Shown: positions 19,205 through 28,101 of the stretch, in pieces | Layout: every line of letters begins with the position of its first letter | How positions within the stretch are numbered: the first letter of the stretch is position 1 | NCBI GenBank assembly: GCA_937871435.1 | Contig: CALMQM010000087.1 | Location: 1 to 60,690, forward strand | Length of the DNA stretch: 60,690 nucleotides | Reading direction: 5' to 3' | Origin: an uncultured Bacteroidota bacterium | GTDB lineage: Bacteria; Bacteroidota; Bacteroidia; AKYH767-A; 2013-40CM-41-45 | The notes under the pieces: generated by a model | Seen by the model: only the letters and a program-made list of their open reading frames with translations | What the model was told of the DNA's origin: nothing | The model's database searches: none | Translations under genes and position numbers: made by a program

Positions 19205-19915
19205 TCAGGCCTGTATTTCTGATTTCAAAATGTTTTTGTTTTCCTGATCGGATTCTATCAATCCGTCTTTGATACGAATAATACGGTGGGCATGTCGTGC
19301 GATATCTTCCTCATGCGTCACAACAATAATTGTGTTTCCCTTTTGATGAATTTCTTCAAAGAGATGCATGATTTCTTCCGAAGTTTTGGAGTCGAGATTT
19401 CCAGTTGGTTCGTCAGCAAGAATAATAGAAGGATTATTTACCAGCGCTCTTGCTACCGCGACACGCTGACGTTGTCCACCCGACAATTCATTTGGCTTGT
19501 GCTTCACCCGGTCTCCCAATCCTACGTCTGTCAAAGCAGTCATCGCTCTGGTTAAACGCTCTTCTTTTCTAATACCTGCATATACAAGGGGTAATGCAAC
19601 ATTATCCAGAGCAGTGCTTCTGGGAATGAGATTGAAGGTCTGAAAAATAAAACCAATTTCTCTGTTTCGGATTTCAGCAAGTTCGTTGTCAGCCATTGAA
19701 CTGACATGTTTATTGTTCAGAATGTATTCACCGCTGCTTGGAGTATCCAGACATCCGATGATATTCATCAGGGTGGATTTTCCGGATCCGGAAGGACCCA
19801 TCAGGGCAACATATTCACCTTTTTGTATACTCACAGAAATACTTCTCAACGCATTCACTTCTTCAGTTCCGATCACATATCGGCGCGAAATATTTCTTAA
19901 TTCAAGTAATGCCAT
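19205..19915 (-). CDS. ABC transporter ATPase, LolD/MacB-like
   Basis: The protein has 236 residues and is a stand-alone nucleotide-binding domain. It shows Walker [16 protein letters not shown] (residues ~39-53), the Q loop [11 protein letters not shown], the signature [15 protein letters not shown], Walker [14 protein letters not shown] and the H-loop VVTHEED. TFNLIP and DEPTGNLDS are characteristic of the LolD/MacB/FtsE branch, which works on lipoproteins, antibiotics or other substrates through FtsX-like permeases. No permease gene is adjacent, so the substrate is unknown. A TACATTTG -7 element precedes the gene and the adenosyltransferase follows at 20 bases, suggesting a two-gene transcript. 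Confidence 0.9.
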   Translation of the reverse strand: MALLELRNISRRYVIGTEEVNALRSISVSIQKGEYVALMGPSGSGKSTLMNIIGCLDTPSSGEYILNNKHVSSMADNELAEIRNREIGFIFQTFNLIPRSTALDNVALPLVYAGIRKEERLTRAMTALTDVGLGDRVKHKPNELSGGQRQRVAVARALVNNPSIILADEPTGNLDSKTSEEIMHLFEEIHQKGNTIIVVTHEEDIARHAHRIIRIKDGLIESDQENKNILKSEIQA

Positions 19916-19934
19916 AAGTAGAAATTCAGGAAGA

Positions 19935-19942
19935 CAAATGTA
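19935..19942 (-). promoter_or_regulatory. Candidate -7 element of the ABC ATPase gene
   Basis: The minus strand reads TACATTTG, with TTG 16 bases further upstream (19961-19959). The predicted leader to the ATG at 19915 is about 16 bases. Confidence 0.45.
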
Positions 19943-19988
19943 GCCGAATAATTGTTACCAAAACGTTAGAATATTGATTTAGTGTAAG

Positions 19989-20852
19989 CTAAAATTTTAA
20001 AGTATAGTCTTGCTTTGGAATACCAGTTTTGAAAAATACCAATCCAAATTGAAACAGGTCGATGCTCAGACTCACTTCCGGCCGGGTTTTTATTTCATTC
20101 CATGCTTCCTTCATTTCTCTGCTCCAGTGAATGTCATCGAACACAAAGACACTTTCTTCGTGCGCATGGGTAAGTGTCTGATTAAAATAGGAGAGGGTAG
20201 GATTTTTCCTGTGATTTCCGTCGAAATAAATGAAATCAATTTTGCCTTCCCTGCTCAGCACCTTGGGTAATGTACTTCCGAATTCACCAACGTGTAGCTC
20301 AATGTTTTTCATTTCAAAAAAATCAAAATGAGATTTTGCCATTGATGCAGTAGACGGACAACCTTCCAGTGTGATAATCCTGGTTGAAGAGGAAGGAGTT
20401 GCCAGATATAAAGTTGTAATACCGAGAGAGGTTCCCAATTCTAATACGGTGCAGGGTCGAAAATGATTTACCAGCCGAAACAACAATTGCGCGTAACGGG
20501 GACCCTGAACAAAATTATCGACTATGAAAGACACCGGCAGCAATCTGTCCTGATTTGATTCTCCTCCTGTACCATAATCCCTGACTGGTATTTTCGTTGA
20601 ATTAAAGTGCAGTGAAGCGCGCAATGATTCAATTTTATCAAAGATGTAAAACGGAGTTTCGTCCCGAATTACTGTGTTGAGCAAATCAAAAACAAAAGGC
20701 GAATGGACATCATGAGCTGTTCCGCCAAGCAGTTTGTATTTAATGAAATCTTTTGCTGAAATCAGTTTATCCACTTTGCGAATATACTCTTTATGATAAT
20801 TTGTGTTCCTTAGATTTATGCAAATTATCTTTGGAAAATCCCTATGCCGCAT
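19989..20852 (-). CDS. Class I SAM-dependent methyltransferase
   Basis: The protein has 287 residues from the ATG at 20852. It has the Bacteroidota-type N-terminus with HDVHSPFVFDLLNTV, a Rossmann SAM site with VLELGTSLGITTLYLA (about residues 137-152), an acidic strand ITLEGCPSTASMAKSHF, and IDFIYFDGNHRKNPTLSYF, which resembles the metal- or substrate-binding strand of O-methyltransferases. Substrate unknown. Family members I recall start close before the DKLISAKDF element. A GTG at 20774 (codon 27) would give that start and is a good alternative. No promoter motif was convincing upstream of either. It is separated from the downstream ABC gene by about 70 bases. Confidence 0.78.
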   Translation of the reverse strand: MRHRDFPKIICINLRNTNYHKEYIRKVDKLISAKDFIKYKLLGGTAHDVHSPFVFDLLNTVIRDETPFYIFDKIESLRASLHFNSTKIPVRDYGTGGESNQDRLLPVSFIVDNFVQGPRYAQLLFRLVNHFRPCTVLELGTSLGITTLYLATPSSSTRIITLEGCPSTASMAKSHFDFFEMKNIELHVGEFGSTLPKVLSREGKIDFIYFDGNHRKNPTLSYFNQTLTHAHEESVFVFDDIHWSREMKEAWNEIKTRPEVSLSIDLFQFGLVFFKTGIPKQDYTLKF

Positions 20853-20987
20853 GATTAATTAAGTGGCAAGAAATTGAAGTATCTCTGGTATTTTATGGAA
20901 GCTTTTGTATTTTTCTGTAACCAGGCTGTTTATTCGTTGTTAGTATAGGCAAGGGATCAGGAAACCCAATACAAATCATTTTTATAA

Positions 20988-22322
<1,335 letters not shown>

Positions 22323-22351
22323 ATCCAAGTCTTCCGAATATTATTAAACAC

Positions 22352-22624
22352 ATGGATCAGGATACTTTAGATAAACTTGCAACAGGGGAATATTCGATTT
22401 CTCCCCGAAGCGGTCGTTTAAGGAAAAAAATTCGGTTGAAGAAAAAATCACCGGTTCTATCCAAGCGCAGGTTCAAAAAGTTCAGCAGGGTAGCCTTGTG
22501 GGTTCTATTGATTGCCGCCTTCATTGCGAGCCTGGTTATTGTTGTTCCTGAATTGAATATTACTTCAGTGAACAAGCAGGATAATATCGAAAAGACCAGA
22601 AGAAATTTTACGCCACCGAGATAA
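22352..22624 (+). CDS. Small basic single-pass membrane protein, unknown
   Basis: This 90-residue protein belongs to no family I recognise. The first half is strongly basic (LRKKIRLKKKSPVLSKRRFKK at residues ~24-44), followed by one membrane helix (VALWVLLIAAFIASLVIVV, ~48-66) and a short tail ending in TRRNFTPPR. The positive charge before the helix predicts the N-terminus in the cytoplasm. In many Bacteroidota an FtsB-like small protein follows enolase. This one has no obvious coiled coil after the helix, so I do not call it FtsB. It sits 29 bases after eno and 42 bases before citrate synthase on the same strand. Confidence 0.7.
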   Translation: MDQDTLDKLATGEYSISPRSGRLRKKIRLKKKSPVLSKRRFKKFSRVALWVLLIAAFIASLVIVVPELNITSVNKQDNIEKTRRNFTPPR

Positions 22625-22631
22625 AAAACAG

Positions 22632-22652
22632 TTTTAGAGTTCGATTCTAAAA
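22632..22652 (+). promoter_or_regulatory. Palindrome just upstream of citrate synthase
   Basis: Arms TTTTAGA (22632-22638) and TCTAAAA (22646-22652) flank a 7-base centre containing TTCGA. It lies after the stop of the small membrane protein and 14 bases before the TTG start of gltA. It could be an operator or an RNA hairpin near the start codon. There is no T run of terminator length. Confidence 0.4.
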
Positions 22653-22666
22653 AATAAATATTCGCC

Positions 22667-23986
22667 TTGAAAACCGATAAGATTAAAGACAAATTTGCAA
22701 AAACTGCACTGCCACTTGCTGCTGAGCTGAAAGAATTCATTAAAGAAAACGGGAACCATGTTATTGGTTCTTATACAATAGAGCAGGTTTATTCCGGGAT
22801 GAAGGGAATGATCGGAATGGTTACTGAAACCAGTAAACTTGATCCGGAAGAAGGTATCCGTTTTCGTGGATATAGTATTCCTGAGCTGAGAGAAAAACTG
22901 CCAAAAGCTACCGGCGACAGTGAACCATTGCCGGAGGGAATTTTTTATCTGATGTTGATGGGAGAACTTCCTACGGAAGATGATGTCTTGCAGGTAAGCA
23001 ATATCTGGGCTCGCAGAAGCAATGTTCCCAAGTTTGTTTTTGATATGTTGGACAGTCTGCCACTGAATCTCCATCCAATGACTCAGTTCAGTATGGCGAT
23101 CATGGCTTTGCAGAAAGAATCAGTTTTTGCAGCTGCATACAGAAAAGGATTAAATAAAAAAGAATACTGGGATCCAATGTACGAGGATGTGATGAATCTC
23201 ATCGCTCGTCTGCCCAGAATCGCCGCATACATTTATCGTCGTACCTATAAAAACAATGTCCACATTGAGCCGGATCCAAAACTTGACTGGGCCGGTAATT
23301 TTGCTCACATGCTGGGATATGACGATTATGACATGAAACGTCTGATGCGTCTGTATCTGACCATTCACGTTGATCATGAAGGCGGAAATGTGTCAGCACA
23401 TACAACACACCTTGTTGGATCCGCTTTGAGTGACGCGTACTTGTCATTCGCTGCAGGTATGAACGGACTTGCTGGTCCTTTGCATGGACTTGCCAACCAG
23501 GAAGTGATTCGTTGGATTCTTGATCTGAGAAACTACTACGATGGCGCGGTTCCATCCAAAGAACAGATTCAGGATTATGTGATGAAAACAATGGAAGACG
23601 GGAAGGTAGTTCCGGGTTATGGTCATGCTGTTTTACGTAAAACGGATCCTCGTTTTATTGCACAAATGGAATTCGCGAAAAAATATATTCCTGAAGATGT
23701 GAATTGCCGCATCGTTCACATGGTGTATGAAGTGGTTCCGTCAATTCTGGGAAATATCAAGAAGATCAAAAATCCATGGCCGAATGTGGATGCACATAGC
23801 GGTGCATTGTTGATGCATTACGGTATGGATGAATACGATTTTTATACTGTGCTTTTTGGTGTCAGTCGGGCATTGGGTGTTCTGGCTTCCCTTTTATGGG
23901 ACCGTGCTCTTGGTCATCCAATCGAGCGTCCGGGTTCTGTGACGTCAGAATGGATGCGCAATCAAGCCGCAAAGGCGACAGTTTAA
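22667..23986 (+). CDS. gltA: Citrate synthase, eukaryotic-like type
   Basis: The protein has 439 residues. Motifs are GIRFRGYSIPELREKLPK, PMTQFSMAIMALQKES, the first catalytic-histidine region AGPLHGLANQEVIRW (about residue 270), the second in VPGYGHAVLRKTDPR (~318), and the catalytic-Asp region WPNVDAHSGALLMHYG (~370). The wording of these motifs matches the type found in mitochondria and Bacteroidota. It condenses acetyl-CoA and oxaloacetate as the entry to the TCA cycle, which connects to the beta-oxidation cluster later in the window. The only sensible start is TTG at 22667, because the next in-frame ATG would remove the conserved N-terminus. No -7 element precedes it, so it probably depends on the eno transcript. 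Confidence 0.95.
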   Translation: MKTDKIKDKFAKTALPLAAELKEFIKENGNHVIGSYTIEQVYSGMKGMIGMVTETSKLDPEEGIRFRGYSIPELREKLPKATGDSEPLPEGIFYLMLMGELPTEDDVLQVSNIWARRSNVPKFVFDMLDSLPLNLHPMTQFSMAIMALQKESVFAAAYRKGLNKKEYWDPMYEDVMNLIARLPRIAAYIYRRTYKNNVHIEPDPKLDWAGNFAHMLGYDDYDMKRLMRLYLTIHVDHEGGNVSAHTTHLVGSALSDAYLSFAAGMNGLAGPLHGLANQEVIRWILDLRNYYDGAVPSKEQIQDYVMKTMEDGKVVPGYGHAVLRKTDPRFIAQMEFAKKYIPEDVNCRIVHMVYEVVPSILGNIKKIKNPWPNVDAHSGALLMHYGMDEYDFYTVLFGVSRALGVLASLLWDRALGHPIERPGSVTSEWMRNQAAKATV

Positions 23987-24018
23987 TTTCTGTTTCCCGG
24001 TCTCATATTCTTTACTGA

Positions 24019-24588
24019 ATGGCAAAAGAACTGATTCGTTGTCCATGGTGTCAGTCTTCTGATCTCATGAAAGCTTACCACGATAAAGAGTGGGGTGTAC
24101 CTGTTCATGATGATCGTAAGCATTTTGAATTCATCGTGCTGGATACATTCCAGGCAGGATTGAGTTGGAGTACAATTTTGAATAAACGGGAAAATTTCAG
24201 GATAGCGTTTGACAATTTTGACTACAACAAAATTGCAAAATACAAGGAGCCTAAAATTCAAAAGCTGCTTGCCGATGCAGGTATTATCCGAAACAAATTA
24301 AAAATTTACGGAACTGTCAATAACGCACAACGATTCATTGATGTGCAGAAAGAGTACGGAACTTTTAATGAATACATCTGGCAGTTTACCGGACATAAAG
24401 TGATTGACAATAAATACAGGAATCACAAAAATGTCAAGCCATTCACGAAAGAATCAGACGCGATGAGCGCGGATTTGTACAAGCGGGGTTTCAAGTTTGT
24501 CGGATCAACGATTTGCTATGCATATATGCAGGCAGCAGGAATGGTGAATGATCACATGGTGACCTGTCACCGCTACAAAAAAGTGTAG
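24019..24588 (+). CDS. tag: DNA-3-methyladenine glycosylase I
   Basis: The protein has 189 residues, matching Tag length. The zinc-binding set of Escherichia coli Tag (Cys4, His17, His175, Cys179) is all present with an offset of four: Cys8, His21, His179 and Cys183. Typical text is MKAYHDKEWGVPVHDD, LDTFQAGLSWSTILNKRENF and GFKFVGSTICYAYMQA. It excises 3-methyladenine from alkylated DNA as the first step of base excision repair. The position of the E. coli substrate-contact residue Glu38 is Asp42 here (LDTFQAG), a conservative change. It lies 32 bases after gltA and may be read from the same transcript, although no functional tie is known. Confidence 0.95.
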   Translation: MAKELIRCPWCQSSDLMKAYHDKEWGVPVHDDRKHFEFIVLDTFQAGLSWSTILNKRENFRIAFDNFDYNKIAKYKEPKIQKLLADAGIIRNKLKIYGTVNNAQRFIDVQKEYGTFNEYIWQFTGHKVIDNKYRNHKNVKPFTKESDAMSADLYKRGFKFVGSTICYAYMQAAGMVNDHMVTCHRYKKV

Positions 24589-24608
24589 TTTTTTTTCATC
24601 ATTGAGTT

Positions 24609-25244
24609 TCAGATTCCCATTTCAAAAAGGACAGATTTAAATTCACTCAGCATCATCGCTGTTGCTCCCCAGACTGTTTCTTCCTGAAAATGAAATACGG
24701 GAGTACGAATTGTTAAGCCACTGCTCAATTTGATTTCTTTGTCGCCCAAATTGTTTTCATCCATCAGTGTATCCAGATCAAGTTCGATGATTCTTGCTAC
24801 TTCTGCTGTATCCGGGATGAACATTGGCTTATAAGCAATTGTACCAATATATGGATGTACCAGGAAATTACTGGGTGGAATATACAATTCCGTGAGTTTG
24901 CCGATGATAGAAACATCGGATTGTCGGACACCAATTTCTTCCTGCGATTCACGCAAAGCGGTTGCCTGTAAATCGAGATCCGGTGATTCGTATTTGCCTC
25001 CAGGTAAGGCGATCTGTCCGCTATGAACTCCATCGTAATCTGCACGAAGAATGAGCGGAAATTTTATCGTGCCATCGTCTTCATACAACAATATTAAAAC
25101 ACTTCCCCAGCGTGCATCCTGTGGGATTTTATAACGGGATAAATTCAGTCGTCTTTCTGCATGAGCCATCTTGAGCTGTGCTTCACGACCGGGAAGAGGA
25201 AGGGCAAGTCGGTGTTTTAAACTTTTGCTGAATATTTCCAGCAT
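24609..25244 (-). CDS. NUDIX CoA pyrophosphatase (NudL-like)
   Basis: The protein has about 211 residues from the ATG at 25244. It carries the CoA-specific motif preceding the Nudix box (LRADYDGVHSGQIALPGGK) and the box itself with TALRESQEEIGV. This combination defines the NudL/YeaB group, which splits CoA and oxidised CoA derivatives into phosphopantetheine and 3,5-ADP. The upstream in-frame extension to 25292 overlaps the end of the ABC transporter gene and was rejected. From 25244 there is a 13-base gap instead. The pair is therefore likely one transcript, with the ABC exporter first. Confidence 0.88.
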   Translation of the reverse strand: MLEIFSKSLKHRLALPLPGREAQLKMAHAERRLNLSRYKIPQDARWGSVLILLYEDDGTIKFPLILRADYDGVHSGQIALPGGKYESPDLDLQATALRESQEEIGVRQSDVSIIGKLTELYIPPSNFLVHPYIGTIAYKPMFIPDTAEVARIIELDLDTLMDENNLGDKEIKLSSGLTIRTPVFHFQEETVWGATAMMLSEFKSVLFEMGI

Positions 25245-25257
25245 ACAGTAAGTAGTT

Positions 25258-27063
25258 TTAGTTCGACATTGGGACTTTAGGTGCATGAGCATTACCGGGA
25301 GGTATTACCACCCGTTTGCGTTCACCGATCTGTTGACGCCACATCGCATAGTACAAACCTTTTGATTCCAACAAGTCATTGTGTGAACCGGATTCAATGA
25401 TTTGTCCTTTTTCCAGAACAAAAATTCTATCTGCGTGCATGATCGTACTTAAACGATGCGCGATCATTATCGTGATGTGCTCTTTTCTTGTCGACAGTTG
25501 ACGAATAGTATCCGTGATTTCTTCTTCAGTAATAGAATCCAAAGCTGAAGTAGCTTCGTCGAATACCATCAGATGAGGGCGTCTCAGCAGTGCTCTCGCT
25601 ACCGACAAACGTTGTTTTTCTCCACCTGAAACTTTCACGCCGCCTTCACCGATAACAGAATCCAGACCTTTTTCAGCGCGTTGCATTAAATTCTGACAAG
25701 CAGCTTTATTCAATACGTCAAGACATTCTTCATCGGTTGCAGAAGGATTTACAAAAAGCAAATTCTCTCGAATGGTCCCGCTGAACAATTGAGTATCCTG
25801 AGTTACAAAACCAATCTGTTCACGCAACTCATCCTTATTTATTTGATCACCCGGAACACCATTGTACAGAATTTTTCCCTGTTCAGGAATGTACAAACCA
25901 ACCAGTAATTTTACCAGTGTGGTTTTACCGGCACCACTCGGTCCAACAAAGGCGACAGTTTCTCCTTTGCGTACCTGGAAGGAAATTTGTTCAACAGCAT
26001 TGTGTGTGCTGCTCTGATGGCGGAAAGAAACATTGTCAAAACGAAAATCTTCAATCTTGCCAATACTTTTAGGACTGGTTGGTCTGGGCTCAAGCGGTGT
26101 GTCGAGGATAGTTTTAAAATTGCTCAGTGAAGCTTCAGCTTCCCTGTAAACCGCAATCACATTTCCCAATTCCTGGAGTGGTCCAAATATAAAGAAGCTG
26201 AAAAATGTGAGTGTCAGCAATTTTCCCGGAGTAATCACATCCTGAAATACCAGATAGTAGAGAAGAAATAAAAACAAAGTTCGGAGAAAATTCACAGTAG
26301 TTCCCTGCACGAAACTTAAGCTTCTGACATAACGAACTTTTTTCAATTCCAGTTTGAGAATTTTCCCTGTAATAGAATTCAGTCGGTTCACCTCCTGATT
26401 AGCCAGACCAAGACTCTTGACCAATTCAATATTCCGCAATGATTCAGTTGTTGAACCGGCAAGGGAAGTAGTTTCTCCAAGTATAACTTTAGAAACTTTT
26501 TTAATGTTTTTGCTTAATATACTGCTCACAAAACCAAGCAATGGTACGGTGACCAGGAATACAGGCGCTACAAGCCAATGTACGGTGAATGCATACCAGA
26601 TTACGAAAATCAATCCTACCAAAGTCTGGAATACAACACTGATGAAAGCTGTGATGAATTTTTCTGAATCAGTTCTTACTTTCTGGAGTTTACCCAAAGT
26701 CTCACCGCTTCTTTGGTCTTCAAAGACCTGGTATGGCAATTCAAGCGAATGACGAATACCATCCGTATACATTTGTGCCCCGGATCTTTGTACAACAACA
26801 TTCACAAAATAATCCTGAAAATTCTTGGCTATCCGACTCACCATAGCAACTCCCATGCTTGCCAAAAGAAGCAACATGATATCATGGTAAAAGCTTTTGT
26901 TCGGGTCGTTCCGGTAGTCCTGAATGTGAACACCAAAGCGATCCATCATTTTACCTGCAATCAATGGATCCATCAATGAAAAACACTGGTTGATGGCTGC
27001 AAGAAGCAATGCCAACAAGACGTATTTCTTGTAATTTTTGAGATATGATAAAAGTAATTTCAT
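25258..27063 (-). CDS. ABC exporter, fused permease and ATPase (MsbA-like)
   Basis: The protein has about 601 residues from the ATG at 27063. An N-terminal six-helix ABC transmembrane domain (~1-310, starting MKLLLSYLKNYKKYVLLALL) is followed by a nucleotide-binding domain with Walker A FVGPSGAGKTTLVKLL, Q loop GFVTQDTQLFSG, signature VSGGEKQRLSVARALL, Walker B HLMVFDEATSALDS and H-loop IAHRLSTI. Such half-size exporters work as dimers in the inner membrane. The substrate may be lipid A core (MsbA), lipid or drug and cannot be told from sequence alone. A TACCTTTG -7 element lies 18 bases upstream of this ATG, which favours it over an in-frame ATG 21 bases earlier. Confidence 0.92.
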   Translation of the reverse strand: MKLLLSYLKNYKKYVLLALLLAAINQCFSLMDPLIAGKMMDRFGVHIQDYRNDPNKSFYHDIMLLLLASMGVAMVSRIAKNFQDYFVNVVVQRSGAQMYTDGIRHSLELPYQVFEDQRSGETLGKLQKVRTDSEKFITAFISVVFQTLVGLIFVIWYAFTVHWLVAPVFLVTVPLLGFVSSILSKNIKKVSKVILGETTSLAGSTTESLRNIELVKSLGLANQEVNRLNSITGKILKLELKKVRYVRSLSFVQGTTVNFLRTLFLFLLYYLVFQDVITPGKLLTLTFFSFFIFGPLQELGNVIAVYREAEASLSNFKTILDTPLEPRPTSPKSIGKIEDFRFDNVSFRHQSSTHNAVEQISFQVRKGETVAFVGPSGAGKTTLVKLLVGLYIPEQGKILYNGVPGDQINKDELREQIGFVTQDTQLFSGTIRENLLFVNPSATDEECLDVLNKAACQNLMQRAEKGLDSVIGEGGVKVSGGEKQRLSVARALLRRPHLMVFDEATSALDSITEEEITDTIRQLSTRKEHITIMIAHRLSTIMHADRIFVLEKGQIIESGSHNDLLESKGLYYAMWRQQIGERKRVVIPPGNAHAPKVPMSN

Positions 27064-27081
27064 AGGAGTGGAGGGATGTGG

Positions 27082-27089
27082 CAAAGGTA
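27082..27089 (-). promoter_or_regulatory. Candidate -7 element of the ABC exporter gene
   Basis: The minus strand reads TACCTTTG, an exact TAnnTTTG match, with a predicted leader of about 15 bases. Confidence 0.45.
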
Positions 27090-27428
27090 TTATTTTATTG
27101 ACGGCTCAGCTACCTGAATATTGTAAAAAATTTAAATCAAATGAATCTGCCGACAGCACATGAAATGGTATTTATTTTATGTCCTTAAAATAATTGCCTC
27201 ATGTGATTGTCGTTTGAATTGCTAAGGCGTTCAAGATGAGAATATATCTTCGGTTCATTTTCAGAATAAATTATTCAGTTCCTGATTTGATTGTATCGCA
27301 ATCGTTGAAATGAGAAGTATTTTTATTTGAATTTCAACAAATAAAGGATTGAATGAAATGTTGATGAATAAGTCAGAATTAACCTTAACTTTTAGAATTT
27401 CGATGTTCATAAGTTCGTTTCATTATAA
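27090..27428. other. AT-rich divergent intergenic region with inverted repeats
   Basis: No gene is visible in these roughly 340 bases. Two inverted repeats can be seen. One is an 8-base perfect pair GTTGAAAT/ATTTCAAC at 27304-27311 and 27331-27338. The other is a longer imperfect pair (CGACAGCACATG at 27151-27162 against CATGTGATTGTCG at 27200-27212). Function unknown. Confidence 0.35.
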
Positions 27429-27458
27429 GTCTGCCCAATGTGCAGACGTATATTTTTG
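27429..27458 (+). promoter_or_regulatory. Candidate promoter with operator-like palindrome
   Basis: A TATTTTTG -7 element at 27451-27458 lies 3 bases after a perfect palindrome GTCTGC-N7-GCAGAC (27429-27447), which covers the place where the -33 contact should be. No TTG is present at that spacing. A regulator bound to the palindrome could block or replace the -33 contact. The gene start at 27485 gives a leader of about 23 bases. Confidence 0.45.
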
Positions 27459-27484
27459 TTCCATTCAATCAAATGATTCATCAG

Positions 27485-28036
27485 ATGAAAAAAATAACCC
27501 TTCTGTTTACAGGAATTCTGCTCGCTTTTGCCGGAAAAGCACAACACGTTGTCACCATGAAAAGTGGTGAAAAAATGAATGGTACTGTACAAAGTCTAAA
27601 CAATGGATCAGTTGACTTTTTATACAAGGGCAATAAAATGAAATTGGCCGTGGAGGATATTTATTCCATCAATTTTGCAGAATCAGAAGCAGCAAAGGCG
27701 GCGAGTGGCACAGAGTCATCTTCCGCATTACCAAAAGAAGTTGGTGAGAAGCAAATTACCGCCGGTTCATATCTTGTCCGATATAAAGTTGCCGACAGAA
27801 AAATCGCGAAAGCTCCAAAAATTGATAACCTCACACAGGATAAAGGAACTGTGGTGGTGGAAATCAGTATTGACAAATACGGCCATGTGATAAAAGCCAC
27901 TCCCGGAGCTCCCGGTTCAAGTACCAACAATGAATACCTCAAAACCAAAGCTAAGCAAGCAGCAGAAAGCGCTTTGTTTGATAATGTACCAACTGCTCCT
28001 CTGGAACAAAAGGGTTACATGATCATTGTCTTTTAA
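27485..28036 (+). CDS. Exported LSm-like / TonB C-terminal-like protein
   Basis: The protein has about 183 residues. A signal peptide (MKKITLLFTGILLAFAGKAQ) is followed by a short five-strand motif (HVVTMKSGEKMNGTVQSL, then VDFLYKGNKMKLAVEDIYS) that resembles the small Sm-like barrels found in secreted Bacteroidota proteins. The C-terminal ~70 residues (GTVVVEISIDKYGHVIKA ... GYMIIVF) look like a TonB C-terminal domain. An ordinary TonB has a membrane anchor and a proline-rich spacer. Here the N-terminus looks cleavable (FAGKAQ) and there is no spacer, so it should be a soluble periplasmic protein. No TonB-dependent receptor is nearby. An in-frame ATG at 27440 was rejected because it lies before the promoter motif. 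Confidence 0.7.
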   Translation: MKKITLLFTGILLAFAGKAQHVVTMKSGEKMNGTVQSLNNGSVDFLYKGNKMKLAVEDIYSINFAESEAAKAASGTESSSALPKEVGEKQITAGSYLVRYKVADRKIAKAPKIDNLTQDKGTVVVEISIDKYGHVIKATPGAPGSSTNNEYLKTKAKQAAESALFDNVPTAPLEQKGYMIIVF

Positions 28037-28101
28037 ATTTTGTACCCTGAAAAATTTTTCGCAGAAGGATAATCTGCGTAAACTATTTGTATACTGTCTG
28101 C

